From assembly GCA_900554705.1 (NCBI GenBank), contig USIH01000010.1:1-28100 (forward strand): 28,100 nt of DNA. Reading direction: 5' to 3'. The notes under the pieces were generated by a model. The model was given only the letters and a program-made list of their open reading frames with translations, was not told where the DNA came from and searched no databases. Below are positions 1 to 7,303 of the stretch, one piece after another. Both the position numbers and the translations under genes were made by a program. The number at the start of each line of letters is the position of its first letter. The stretch's first letter is position 1. This stretch comes from an uncultured Eubacteriales bacterium. GTDB taxonomy: Bacteria; Bacillota; Clostridia; Oscillospirales; Oscillospiraceae.

Positions 1-162
1 ATCATCGGGAAAAACGGTGAAATGCTGAAGAAGATCAGTACGGCCGCCCGTGAGGACTGCGAGCGCTTCATGGGAACGAAGGTGTTTCTGCAAACGTGGG
101 TCAAGGTCAAGGAAAACTGGCGCGACAGCGACTTTTTGATCCGCAACTTTGGCTATCAATAA
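1..162 (+). CDS. era: GTPase Era, C-terminal KH domain (5' end outside window)
   Basis: The first 53 codons, open at the left edge, read as the end of an Era-type KH domain. The KH signature loop is present as IIGKNG near the start, and the protein ends in [10 protein letters not shown], a typical Era C-terminus with an aromatic tail. Era is an essential GTPase that binds the 3' end of 16S rRNA and helps 30S subunit maturation at the membrane or cytosol; the KH domain is the RNA-binding part. The GTPase domain lies outside the window, so only the KH part is seen. The call is strengthened by the two following genes: era-yqzL-recO is the order in Bacillus and many Clostridia. The stop codon is TAA at 160-162, 57 bases before yqzL. 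Confidence 0.93.
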   Translation: MIGKNGEMLKKISTAAREDCERFMGTKVFLQTWVKVKENWRDSDFLIRNFGYQ

Positions 163-219
163 ATTTCCAAGTATAGGCGATGTGCTCTTGCAGAGGCTAT
201 GGACAGGGAGGACACGCCT

Positions 220-312
220 ATGAATGCATCTTTTTTCTGGGAGCTTTTTCACGAAACCGGAGCGCCGGAGGCGTATCTGCTGTTTAAGAAACAATCGAAA
301 CACGGGAAGTGA
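220..312 (+). CDS. yqzL: YqzL-like microprotein, 30 residues
   Basis: A 30-codon gene starts at ATG 220 after a clear AGGGAGG ribosome site (about 205-211) and stops with TGA at 310-312. The product begins MNASFFWELFHETG and continues EAYLLFKK, which matches the pattern I remember for the YqzL family: an aromatic W-x-L-F segment, T-G, then a Y-L-L-F-K segment. In Bacillus subtilis yqzL lies between era and recO, exactly as here. Its function is unknown to me; the conserved position suggests translation coupling in the era-recO operon or a role tied to either neighbour. The gene is too short for most gene finders. Family assignment comes from position plus motif, not from a search. Confidence 0.8.
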   Translation: MNASFFWELFHETGAPEAYLLFKKQSKHGK

Positions 313-324
313 AATGCTTCCCGT
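302..324 (+). other. Hairpin across the yqzL stop codon
   Basis: The left arm ACGGGAAG (302-309) and right arm CTTCCCGT (317-324) are perfect 8-bp complements with a 7-base loop that contains the yqzL stop TGA. No T-tract follows, so it is not an intrinsic terminator. The recO ribosome site GGAG (331-334) starts six bases after the hairpin. Possible roles are coupling of recO translation to yqzL termination or mRNA processing; both are inference. Confidence 0.45.
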
Positions 325-340
325 ACATATGGAGCATACT

Positions 341-1081
341 ATGTTTGTAAAAACAGATGGTATTGTGCTGCGGACGGTGGACTATCAGGACAGCGACAGA
401 CTGCTCACGGTATTTTCCCGCGATCTGGGCAAGCTGACCGTGCGCGCACGCGGCGTTCGCGGCAACCGAAATGCCAATCGCGCCGCCTGCCAGTTATTTG
501 CCTTTTCCGAATTTACGCTTCGGGAATATCAGGGGCGCTACCAGCTTTCAGAAAGCGTTCTGAAGGAGAGCTTCCACGAGCTACAGCTTGATCTGGAGCG
601 CCTGTCGCTTGCCTCTTACTTTGCGCAGGTGGTCGAGACGGTCGCGCTGGAGAATGATCCGCTGCCGGAGCTGCTGTCGCTGCTGCTCAACTCGCTGTTT
701 GCGCTTTCCAAGCTGACGCTTTCGCAGGAGCTGGTGAAAGCTGTATTTGAGCTTCGTCTTGCCTGCGCCGCCGGCTTTGCGCCCGATCTGCGCGGCTGTG
801 TCGTATGCGGAAACACGCAACCGGATCGCCTGAATATTTCACAGGGCGTTTTGCAGTGTGCAGCGTGCAGCGGCGAAGTGGGAATCCGGATGCCGCTCAC
901 TCCCTCTGTGTTGGCGGCAATGCGCTACATTGAGCAGGCCGACCCTAAGAGGCTCTTTTCCTTCCGCTTGCCGGAGGATGGAATGCGTCAACTTGGCGAA
1001 TTGACCGAAAGCTACCTTGCCACGCGGCTGGAGCGCGGATTTTCCACACTTGACCTGTACAAATCTTTACGCATTTACTGA
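341..1081 (+). CDS. recO: DNA repair protein RecO
   Basis: RecO works with RecF and RecR to load RecA on SSB-coated single-stranded DNA during gap repair and recombination in the cytoplasm. The 246-residue product begins MFVKTDGIVLRTVDYQDSD, the start of the RecO N-terminal OB fold (residues 1 to about 80), followed by the helical domain. A zinc-finger-like pair of CxxC motifs is present at C153/C156 and C173/C176, as in Gram-positive RecO proteins. Length fits the family (about 240-260). I chose ATG 341 because it has GGAG six bases upstream and matches the normal N-terminus; the frame stays open upstream to 224, but that would add 39 unrelated residues overlapping yqzL. It sits 28 bases after yqzL and 10 bases before mutS2. 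Confidence 0.95.
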   Translation: MFVKTDGIVLRTVDYQDSDRLLTVFSRDLGKLTVRARGVRGNRNANRAACQLFAFSEFTLREYQGRYQLSESVLKESFHELQLDLERLSLASYFAQVVETVALENDPLPELLSLLLNSLFALSKLTLSQELVKAVFELRLACAAGFAPDLRGCVVCGNTQPDRLNISQGVLQCAACSGEVGIRMPLTPSVLAAMRYIEQADPKRLFSFRLPEDGMRQLGELTESYLATRLERGFSTLDLYKSLRIY

Positions 1082-1091
1082 GGAAACCGGT

Positions 1092-3464
1092 ATGACAGAA
1101 CTGTTTGAAAAATCAATTTATAAACTTGAACTTCCCGCCATCCTATCTAAGGTGGCGGAGATCGCAAACAGCGACGCGGCGAAAGAGCGCTGCCGCGCGC
1201 TGCTTCCGCTGACGGATGCCGAGGAGATCACGATCCTGCAAGGGCAGACCACAGCTGCCTGCAAGCTCATTTCTCTGAAAGGCTCTCCGTCCTTTCATGA
1301 ACTGAAGGAGATCGGCTCGTCGTTGGAGCGCGCCGACCGCGGCGGCTGCCTGACACCGACAGAGCTGCTGCGTATCGCGGGCGTTTTGCGCTGCATCCGC
1401 AACGCGAAAGCCTATTATAACGGCGACTATTGCCAGTCCGTTCTCGACGTCTATTTCCAGGAGCTTTCGCCGAACCGTTATCTGGAGGAGAAAATCAGCA
1501 ACTCCATCCTTTCGGAGGAGGAGATCGCCGACAGCGCAAGCAGCGAGCTTGCAGACATCCGCCGCCATATGCGCATCCAGAGCGCAAAGGTCAAGGATTC
1601 GCTGCAAAAGATCATCACCTCTCCGTCCTACGCGAAGTATCTCAGAGACCCGATCATCACACTGCGCGGCGACCGCTATGTCGTTCCGGTCAAAAGCGAG
1701 TACAAGAGCGAGATCCCGGGATTGATCCACGACGTTTCCTCGTCCGGCGGCACGTTTTTCATTGAGCCGATGTCGGCCGTCAACGCGAACAACGCGCTGC
1801 GCGAATTGCTAATAAAGGAACGCAAGGAGATCGAGCGGATCTTGGCCGAGCTTTCTGCCGAGGCTGCGTCGTTCCGCGAAAGCATCTGCCGCAGCTATGA
1901 GATGCTTGTTTCTCTGGACGTGATCTTTGCGAAGGCGCGCTATTCGCTGCGCATTGACGGCATGGAACCGCAGATCAGGACGGATGGGGGCATAGAGCTT
2001 CACCGCGCGCGCCACCCTCTGATCGACAAAAAGACCGTGGTTCCCATTACGGTTCGTTTGGGGACGGATTTTGATACGTTGATCATCACCGGCCCGAACA
2101 CCGGCGGCAAAACGGTCACGCTCAAGACCATCGGCCTTTTGACGCTTATGGCCGCCTGCGGTTTGCACATTCCGGCAGACCACGGCAGCGCCGTCTCCGT
2201 TTTCCGCAACGTCCTTGCCGACATTGGCGATGAGCAGTCTATCGAGCAGTCGCTCTCGACCTTTTCTGCGCATATGCGCAACATCGTCAGCATGATCGCG
2301 GACTGTGACGAAGAAACGCTTGTCCTTTTCGACGAATTGGGCGCCGGAACAGACCCCGCCGAAGGCGCGGCACTGGCAACGGCGCTGATCGAGTATTGCC
2401 GCAGCCACGGCGCGCGCGTCGCCGCGACGACGCACTACGCAGAGCTGAAGCTCTATGCCATGCGCACCAAGGGCGTGATGAACGCCTCCTGCGAGTTCGA
2501 TGTTGAGACGCTTCGACCGACCTACCGTCTGCTCATTGGCATTCCGGGAAAATCCAACGCTTTTGCGATCTCCAGACGGCTTGGCCTATCCGAGGAGATC
2601 ATTGAGAAGGCGAAGAGTTTTGTCGGGGAAAACGACAAGAATTTTGAAGACGTACTGAGCCAGCTGGAGCAGCAGCGCCAGCAGATGGAAACGGCAAAAC
2701 GCGAGGCAGAGCGCCTGAAGCTCGAAACGCAGCAGATACATGAGAAATCTGAGGCATACTACGACGAGATCAAAAAAGAACGCGAGAAGGCGATCCGCGC
2801 CGCGCGTGCCGAGGCGCAGTCGATCATTGAAAGCGCCCGACGTACTTCAAACGAAGTGACGCAGGAGCTGAAAGAACTGCGCAAGCAGATGAAAGACGCG
2901 GTCGACGTTCAGGAGAGCAACGAAAAGCAGGCGGAACTGCGCCGTAAACTCAACGAGGCACAGGAAGCGATCGCACCGCAGGACGCCGCACCGGAACGCC
3001 CGACACCGACGCGCGCCGTTCGCGTTGGCGACACGGTGGAGATATTGAAGTTCGGCACGCGCGCGACGGTGCTTGCGATCAACAAGGACGGAACCTATCA
3101 ATTGCAAGCGGGGATCATGAAGGTCACGGCGCGTCCCAACGAGGTCTACCTGATCGAGCAGAAGGAGCAGCCGGGGAAAAAGATCATCGAGCGCGCCAAA
3201 CGCGAGTTCCGCAACACGCCTGCGGCATCGGAGCTTGACCTGCGCGGCATGAGCGCGGATGAGGCGGTCGCGACGCTTTCGGTCTTCTTGGACAGTGCCA
3301 TGCTTGCGAACCTTTCGCAGGTGCGCATCATCCACGGCAAGGGAACCGGTGTGCTGCGCAAGGCCGTTCAGGAGGAGCTGAGGCACAATCGAGCCGTCAA
3401 GCGCTATCGCCTTGGTGTATATGGCGAGGGCGAGGACGGTGTAACAGTCGCAGAGCTTGCATGA
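1092..3464 (+). CDS. mutS2: Endonuclease MutS2
   Basis: MutS2 is a MutS-family ATPase with a C-terminal Smr nuclease domain. It suppresses homologous recombination and, in Bacillus, acts on collided ribosomes; it is not a mismatch-repair MutS. The 790-residue product has the core and clamp region first, then the ATPase with Walker A GPNTGGKT (residues 334-341) and Walker B FDELGAGTDPAEG around D414, then a long charged coiled coil (about 500-620). A KOW-like segment follows, and the Smr domain runs from about 713 with LDLRG and HGKGTG. Length matches the family. I chose ATG 1092; the frame extends upstream to 1017 but that overlaps the end of recO. The gene probably shares the era-recO transcript. 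No terminator is seen after its stop, where the next promoter starts within 16 bases. Confidence 0.96.
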   Translation: MTELFEKSIYKLELPAILSKVAEIANSDAAKERCRALLPLTDAEEITILQGQTTAACKLISLKGSPSFHELKEIGSSLERADRGGCLTPTELLRIAGVLRCIRNAKAYYNGDYCQSVLDVYFQELSPNRYLEEKISNSILSEEEIADSASSELADIRRHMRIQSAKVKDSLQKIITSPSYAKYLRDPIITLRGDRYVVPVKSEYKSEIPGLIHDVSSSGGTFFIEPMSAVNANNALRELLIKERKEIERILAELSAEAASFRESICRSYEMLVSLDVIFAKARYSLRIDGMEPQIRTDGGIELHRARHPLIDKKTVVPITVRLGTDFDTLIITGPNTGGKTVTLKTIGLLTLMAACGLHIPADHGSAVSVFRNVLADIGDEQSIEQSLSTFSAHMRNIVSMIADCDEETLVLFDELGAGTDPAEGAALATALIEYCRSHGARVAATTHYAELKLYAMRTKGVMNASCEFDVETLRPTYRLLIGIPGKSNAFAISRRLGLSEEIIEKAKSFVGENDKNFEDVLSQLEQQRQQMETAKREAERLKLETQQIHEKSEAYYDEIKKEREKAIRAARAEAQSIIESARRTSNEVTQELKELRKQMKDAVDVQESNEKQAELRRKLNEAQEAIAPQDAAPERPTPTRAVRVGDTVEILKFGTRATVLAINKDGTYQLQAGIMKVTARPNEVYLIEQKEQPGKKIIERAKREFRNTPAASELDLRGMSADEAVATLSVFLDSAMLANLSQVRIIHGKGTGVLRKAVQEELRHNRAVKRYRLGVYGEGEDGVTVAELA

Positions 3465-3479
3465 AAGTTCTAAAAACTG

Positions 3480-3508
3480 TTGACAAACCAAACGCTTTTG
3501 CGTATATT
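3480..3508 (+). promoter_or_regulatory. Sigma-A type promoter for the HPr-like gene
   Basis: TTGACA (3480-3485) and TATATT (3503-3508) are separated by exactly 17 bases: a perfect -35 and a one-mismatch -10. It lies in the short gap between mutS2 and the HPr-like gene, with a predicted start of transcription near 3515. This is among the best promoters in the window and makes the HPr-like gene independently expressed. Confidence 0.8.
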
Positions 3509-3516
3509 ATCAAGTA

Positions 3517-3535
3517 GCGTACGCAGAAAACTGCG
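3517..3535 (+). other. Palindrome and small hairpin in the HPr-like leader
   Basis: GCGTACGC (3517-3524) is a perfect 8-base palindrome near the predicted transcription start. Overlapping it, CGCAG-AAAA-CTGCG (3522-3535) can form a 5-bp hairpin eight bases before the ribosome site. Either could be an operator or a leader structure, but short palindromes also occur by chance. Low confidence in any function. Confidence 0.25.
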
Positions 3536-3556
3536 AATTGATGAGGAGTGACGCAC

Positions 3557-3817
3557 GTGTATACAGAAAAAGCCGTCGTGAAGTGTGAATCTGGCCTGCA
3601 TAACAAGCAGGCGACCTTCTTTATTCAAAAGGCAAATGAGTTCCGCTCCAGCATTTGGATCGAAGTCGAGGATCGCAAGATCAACGCGAAGAGCCTCCTT
3701 GGCGTTCTCTCCATGGGTCTCACCCGTGGCACCGAGGTTACACTCATTGCCGAAGGCCCTGACGAAGAGGCTGCGGTAAAGCAGCTTGCAGGGATGTTGG
3801 ATAAGGGTGTATCTTAA
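3557..3817 (+). CDS. HPr-family phosphocarrier-like protein
   Basis: HPr relays phosphate from enzyme I to sugar-specific EII proteins in the PTS, and in Firmicutes its Ser46 form is a co-repressor with CcpA. The 86-residue product has the HPr fold pattern, with His at position 15 in GLHNKQA and Ser at 46 in NAKSLLGVLSM, exactly the standard numbering. However, the usual GLHARPA is changed at Arg17 (Lys) and Pro18 (Gln), so phosphate transfer from enzyme I is uncertain. I chose GTG 3557 because GAGGAG (3543-3548) is eight bases upstream and the numbering then fits; GTG 3548 would overlap the ribosome site. No ptsI or hprK is nearby. The gene has its own promoter and a hairpin after it, so it looks monocistronic or the head of a leaky uvrC transcript. 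It could be a regulatory HPr or Crh-like protein. Confidence 0.87.
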   Translation: MYTEKAVVKCESGLHNKQATFFIQKANEFRSSIWIEVEDRKINAKSLLGVLSMGLTRGTEVTLIAEGPDEEAAVKQLAGMLDKGVS

Positions 3818-3826
3818 CGACTAACG

Positions 3827-3860
3827 GCTGCCCCAAGCGTACTTCGTTTGGGGCGGCTTT
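3827..3860 (+). terminator. Hairpin after the HPr-like gene (weak terminator)
   Basis: Bases 3827-3839 pair with 3845-3857 around a 5-base loop; the core is GCCCCAAGCG with CGTTTGGGGC, including one G-T wobble. Only TTT then GTC follows, so the T-tract is poor. It ends 17 bases before the uvrC start, leaving no room for a new promoter, so read-through into uvrC is likely. Confidence 0.6.
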
Positions 3861-3874
3861 GTCTATTGGGGTCT

Positions 3875-5692
3875 ATGACGCGAGAAGAATTGAAGTTGGC
3901 GGCGCTTTCGCTGCCGTATGAGCCGGGCGTATATTTGATGAAGGACCTGCACGACACGGTGATCTACGTAGGCAAGGCCAAAAAGCTCAAGAACCGTGTC
4001 AGCCAGTATTTTCAGGACACCGCGTCGCACAATGCCAAAACGCGGCGTATGGTCAGTCAGGTGGACCACTTTGAGACCATCCGCGCGGCGACGGAGTTTG
4101 AAGCGCTGGTGCTGGAGTGCTCTCTCATTAAGCACTATATGCCGAAGTACAACATCCTTTTGAAGGATGATAAGGGGTACCCCTATCTTCGGATCGACCT
4201 ACAGGAGGCATATCCCAAGATCACGTTCTCCAATCGAGTCAAGGAAGACGGTGCACGCTACTTTGGCCCCTATGGAAGCCGCGGACGGATGCATCAGGTG
4301 ATCGACACGATCCGCCGCACATTTCGCCTCCCCGACTGCACCAGAGTGTTCCCGCGTGATGTCGGCAAGGAGCGCCCATGCCTGAACTATCCGATGAAGC
4401 TCTGCGACGGTTGGTGCCGTCCGGAGATGACGCAGGAGGCGTATCGCAGCCGTATGCAGCAGGCGATCCTTCTGCTGCAAGGCAAGCACAAGCCGCTGTG
4501 CGACCGTCTGCGGCAGCAGATGGAGGAGGCGGCCGAAGCGCTTGCGTTTGAACAGGCGGCCGATCTGCGCGACCGGCTGCACGCTGTCGAGGCATTGGGC
4601 GAGCGCCAGCTTGTGACCGCAGGGACGATGGCGGATACCGATGCCATTGGCTGGTATCGCACGGAGGCAAAGGCCTGCTTTGCCGTGCTGCACTATATCG
4701 GCGGAAACCTTATGGACAAGGACTATGAGGTGTTGCCGGCGCCGGATGACGACGCGGAGGCGCTTTCCTCGCTGGTCAAGCAGTACTATCTGCAAAGAAA
4801 ATCTGCGCCGCGCCGGATCCTTTTGCCGTTTGCGATGGAGGATGCCGCGCCGTTTTCCGAGCTGCTGTTGCAGGAGTTGGGACGAAAGGTGCACATCATC
4901 GTCGCGCAGCGCGGCGATAACAAGCGGCGTTCCGATCTTGCGCAGCAAAATGCAAAAGAGGAGGCGCTGCGTGCTACTTCCGCTGCCGAACGGCTGAACG
5001 GTGTGCTGTCAGCACTGCAAAAGCTGCTTGGCATGGATCATTTACCGGATCGTCTCGAGGCCTATGATATATCAAACACGGCCGGAACGGACATCGTTGC
5101 CTCTATGACGGTCTTTCAGGGCGGCAAGCCAAAAAAGAGCGATTATAAGCGCTTTAAGGTAGAAAATATGGAGCAGCAGGACGACTATGCGTCGATGCGT
5201 CAGGTCGTTTGTCGGCGTTTCTGCCATTATCTGGACGGGGACAAGGGCTTTGACGAAATGCCGGACGCGCTCCTGATCGACGGCGGTGTGACGCACGCGC
5301 AGACGGTGAAGGAAGCACTCAACGCAATGCAAATCCATGTGCCGATCTTCGGCATGGTGAAGGACGATCGACACCGCACCCGTGCACTGGTCACACCGGA
5401 GGGTGCAGAGATCGGCATTCAGGCCATTCCCGCCGTGTTTGCGCTGATCGGGCAAATTCAGGAGGAGACGCACCGCTTTGCCATCACGTATCACCGCACG
5501 CTGCGCAGCAAGCGGGTGAGAGGCTCTGCGCTTGACGAAATCGAAGGCATTGGCGAAAAGCGGAAGCTGGCGCTGCTGCGCAGTTTTCGGACGATCGCCG
5601 CGATCAAAGCCGCCGACGTGGAGACGCTCCAAAAGGTGCTGCCGAAGCCTGCGGCGCAGGCAGTCTATCAACATTTTCATCCACAGGAGTAA
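3875..5692 (+). CDS. uvrC: UvrABC excinuclease subunit C
   Basis: UvrC makes both the 3' and 5' incisions in nucleotide excision repair after UvrA and UvrB mark the lesion. The 605-residue product has the GIY-YIG domain at the N-terminus (PGVYLMKD at 17-24, then IYVGKAKKLKNR through R41). A UVR motif that contacts UvrB lies near 212-238 (LAFEQAADLRDRL). The RNase H-like second nuclease begins at about 395 with AYDISNTAGTD, and C-terminal helix-hairpin-helix motifs contain IEGIGEKRK. Length is normal for the family. ATG 3875 gives the standard N-terminus; upstream in-frame codons would start inside the preceding hairpin. The ribosome site (TTGGGG at about 3866) is weak and close. The stop codon overlaps the rsmD ribosome site, so these two are coupled. 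Confidence 0.96.
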   Translation: MTREELKLAALSLPYEPGVYLMKDLHDTVIYVGKAKKLKNRVSQYFQDTASHNAKTRRMVSQVDHFETIRAATEFEALVLECSLIKHYMPKYNILLKDDKGYPYLRIDLQEAYPKITFSNRVKEDGARYFGPYGSRGRMHQVIDTIRRTFRLPDCTRVFPRDVGKERPCLNYPMKLCDGWCRPEMTQEAYRSRMQQAILLLQGKHKPLCDRLRQQMEEAAEALAFEQAADLRDRLHAVEALGERQLVTAGTMADTDAIGWYRTEAKACFAVLHYIGGNLMDKDYEVLPAPDDDAEALSSLVKQYYLQRKSAPRRILLPFAMEDAAPFSELLLQELGRKVHIIVAQRGDNKRRSDLAQQNAKEEALRATSAAERLNGVLSALQKLLGMDHLPDRLEAYDISNTAGTDIVASMTVFQGGKPKKSDYKRFKVENMEQQDDYASMRQVVCRRFCHYLDGDKGFDEMPDALLIDGGVTHAQTVKEALNAMQIHVPIFGMVKDDRHRTRALVTPEGAEIGIQAIPAVFALIGQIQEETHRFAITYHRTLRSKRVRGSALDEIEGIGEKRKLALLRSFRTIAAIKAADVETLQKVLPKPAAQAVYQHFHPQE

Positions 5693-5695
5693 GCT

Positions 5696-6247
5696 ATGCG
5701 TGTAATTACAGGTACCGCTCGCGGTATCCCCTTAAAAGCGCCGGAAGGTCTTGCGACAAGGCCGACGGCGGATAAGGTGAAGCAGGCAGTTTTTAACATG
5801 ATACAGTACGAGGTGTTCGGCGAAGTCTTGGATCTTTTTGCAGGCTCCGGACAGCTCGGCATTGAAGCGCTGAGCAGAGGCGCGGCGTTTTGCGATTTTG
5901 TCGACGTGCGCGGGGACGCCGTCTCCGTTGTTCGCGAAAACCTGAGGAAAGCGCGGCTCGATGCACAGGCGCAGGTTTGGCACTGCGACTACAAGACGTT
6001 CCTTGCGCGGACAAGAAGAAAATATCGCCTGATCTTCCTCGACCCGCCTTATGCAGAAAAAGCTCTGGAAAATGCATTAAAACACATATCGGAAATTGAC
6101 ATTTTGGCAGAAGGTGGTATAATTGTTACAGAGCGCCCGCTCGGGAAGGCTTTGGACGAGCATTTTTCCGGACTTGTGCGCTTAGAGGACCACTGCTACG
6201 GCAAGACTTGCGTGTCGCTGTTTCGTCGGGAAGGGGAACGCTTATGA
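5696..6247 (+). CDS. rsmD: 16S rRNA (guanine(966)-N2)-methyltransferase RsmD
   Basis: RsmD uses S-adenosylmethionine to methylate G966 of 16S rRNA in the assembled small subunit. The 183-residue product has the expected Rossmann methyltransferase layout: RVITGTARG at the start, the SAM-binding loop LDLFAGSGQLGIEALSRGA near residues 45-63, and the catalytic FLDPPYA motif near 115-121. The family more often has GSGALG where this protein has GSGQLG, which is probably harmless. The AGGAG ribosome site (5685-5689) lies within the end of uvrC and the start is three bases after the uvrC stop. The end overlaps coaD by four bases (ATGA). rsmD-coaD adjacency is conserved across Firmicutes. Confidence 0.95.
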   Translation: MRVITGTARGIPLKAPEGLATRPTADKVKQAVFNMIQYEVFGEVLDLFAGSGQLGIEALSRGAAFCDFVDVRGDAVSVVRENLRKARLDAQAQVWHCDYKTFLARTRRKYRLIFLDPPYAEKALENALKHISEIDILAEGGIIVTERPLGKALDEHFSGLVRLEDHCYGKTCVSLFRREGERL

Positions 6248-6750
6248 GAATTGCCGTCTATCCGGGCAGCTTTGATCCGGTCACGAAAGGCCACCTGAAC
6301 ATCATTGAGCGCGCGTCCAGATTGTTTGACCGCGTCATCGTTTGTGTCATGGTCAACTGCGGCAAGCGCCCGATGTTCTCGCTGGAAGAACGCGAGGCAC
6401 TGATCTCGCGCGTTACGGTGCATTTGGATAACGTTTCGGTCGACTCCTACGACGGCCTGCTGGCGGATTACGCGCGGGAGCACGACTGCTGCACGATCAT
6501 CAAGGGACTGCGCGCCGGTTCCGACTTTGAAAAAGAGTTTCAAATGGCGATGATCAATCGCAAGCTCAACCCCGATCTTGAGTCGCTGTTTCTGACGGCG
6601 GAGCACCAGTTTATGTATCTCAGCTCCAGCGCAGTAAAAGAAATGGGATATTATGAGGCAGATCTTTCCGACTTCCTGCCTCCGCAGATCATCAGTGATT
6701 TTAACCAAAGGATTCGAACAATTCGAAACATCAAGGAGGAAGACGAATGA
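6244..6750 (+). CDS. coaD: Phosphopantetheine adenylyltransferase
   Basis: CoaD transfers AMP from ATP to 4'-phosphopantetheine to make dephospho-CoA, the fourth step of coenzyme A synthesis. The 168-residue product begins MRIAVYPGSFDPVTKGH; T14-K-G-H17 is the nucleotidyltransferase (T/H)xGH motif, and the C-terminal YLSSSAVKE motif matches the second ATP-binding signature. IIKGLRAGSDFEKE is also typical of CoaD. Length fits (about 160). ATG 6244 overlaps the rsmD stop in ATGA; a longer in-frame reading from 6208 would overlap rsmD and lacks family support. The last bases overlap the next gene in the same way, so translation of this trio is coupled. Confidence 0.96.
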   Translation: MRIAVYPGSFDPVTKGHLNIIERASRLFDRVIVCVMVNCGKRPMFSLEEREALISRVTVHLDNVSVDSYDGLLADYAREHDCCTIIKGLRAGSDFEKEFQMAMINRKLNPDLESLFLTAEHQFMYLSSSAVKEMGYYEADLSDFLPPQIISDFNQRIRTIRNIKEEDE

Positions 6751-7250
6751 ACGAGCACGGAATTGAAGAATTGATTGCCACATTGTACGAGATGGTGCAG
6801 GATGCCAAGAGCGTTCCTTTCAGCAGCGACAGATGCGCGCTCGACCGCAACCGCGTTCTGGATCTGCTCGACGAGATCAGCAACCAGCTTCCCAACGAGC
6901 TGAAGCAGGCGAGAACCATCGTCGATTCGCGCGGCGAACTGATCACCAACGCGAAGCGCGAGGCGGAGAATATCCTGAAGGCGGCGCAGAGTCAGGCACG
7001 TCAGCTGGTTTCTCAGGAATCGGTCTATCTGGATGCGAAGACGCAGGCCAACGAGATGGTGCGCGCCGCGCAGGATAAGATCAAGGAACTCAAGCGCGTG
7101 ACGAATGACTATGTTGACGACTCGCTTCGCCGCACGGAAGAGGCTGTCGCGGAGGCGCTTGCCGACATCCGTGACTCCCGCTCGAAGTTCCGCGCACTGG
7201 TCAACCCGCAGGCCGCGAAGACCAACTCCGCGATCATCGAAGACGTGTAA
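6747..7250 (+). CDS. CoaD-linked coiled-coil protein of unknown function
   Basis: The 167-residue product has no signal peptide or membrane segment. An N-terminal helical part (1-60) contains a D-R-x-R-V-L-D-L-L-D-E-I segment followed by LPNEL. A long Ala/Glu/Lys/Arg-rich coiled coil (about 60-150) follows, with repeated AxxEAxxIL-like heptads. Such proteins next to coaD in Clostridia are often labelled ATP synthase B/H-like or DivIVA-like from coiled-coil similarity alone; I see no F-type ATPase membrane anchor, so that label should not be taken as function. AAGGAGGA (6733-6740) precedes ATG 6747, which overlaps the coaD stop by four bases. The gene closes the operon before a strong terminator. 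A scaffolding or envelope-associated role is possible but inferred. Confidence 0.85.
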   Translation: MNEHGIEELIATLYEMVQDAKSVPFSSDRCALDRNRVLDLLDEISNQLPNELKQARTIVDSRGELITNAKREAENILKAAQSQARQLVSQESVYLDAKTQANEMVRAAQDKIKELKRVTNDYVDDSLRRTEEAVAEALADIRDSRSKFRALVNPQAAKTNSAIIEDV

Positions 7251-7255
7251 AAAAC

Positions 7256-7293
7256 AACAGGTCAATTCCGCGCGAATTGACCTGTTTTATTTT
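7256..7293 (+). terminator. Intrinsic terminator after the coaD operon
   Basis: A 13-bp perfect stem (7256-7268 with 7274-7286, core ACAGGTCAATTC) with a 5-base CGCGC loop is followed by TTTTATTTT. This is a strong rho-independent terminator. Its T-tract runs into the ribosome site of the next gene (AGGAGGA 7294-7300), so the following gene has no separate promoter between hairpin and start. Confidence 0.88.
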
Positions 7294-7303
7294 AGGAGGA
7301 AAT

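Noticed and set aside
224..340. Longer in-frame start for recO
   Set aside because: It would add 39 residues with no RecO similarity and overlap yqzL; ATG 341 has a proper ribosome site and the family N-terminus.
1017..1091. Longer in-frame start for mutS2 inside recO
   Set aside because: The extra 25 residues do not fit MutS2, and ATG 1092 gives the family start.
6711..6730. TTCGAACAATTCGAA-like palindrome at the end of coaD, considered as a LexA box
   Set aside because: It does not match the Firmicute SOS box (GAAC-N4-GTTC) and lies inside a coding region away from repair-gene starts.
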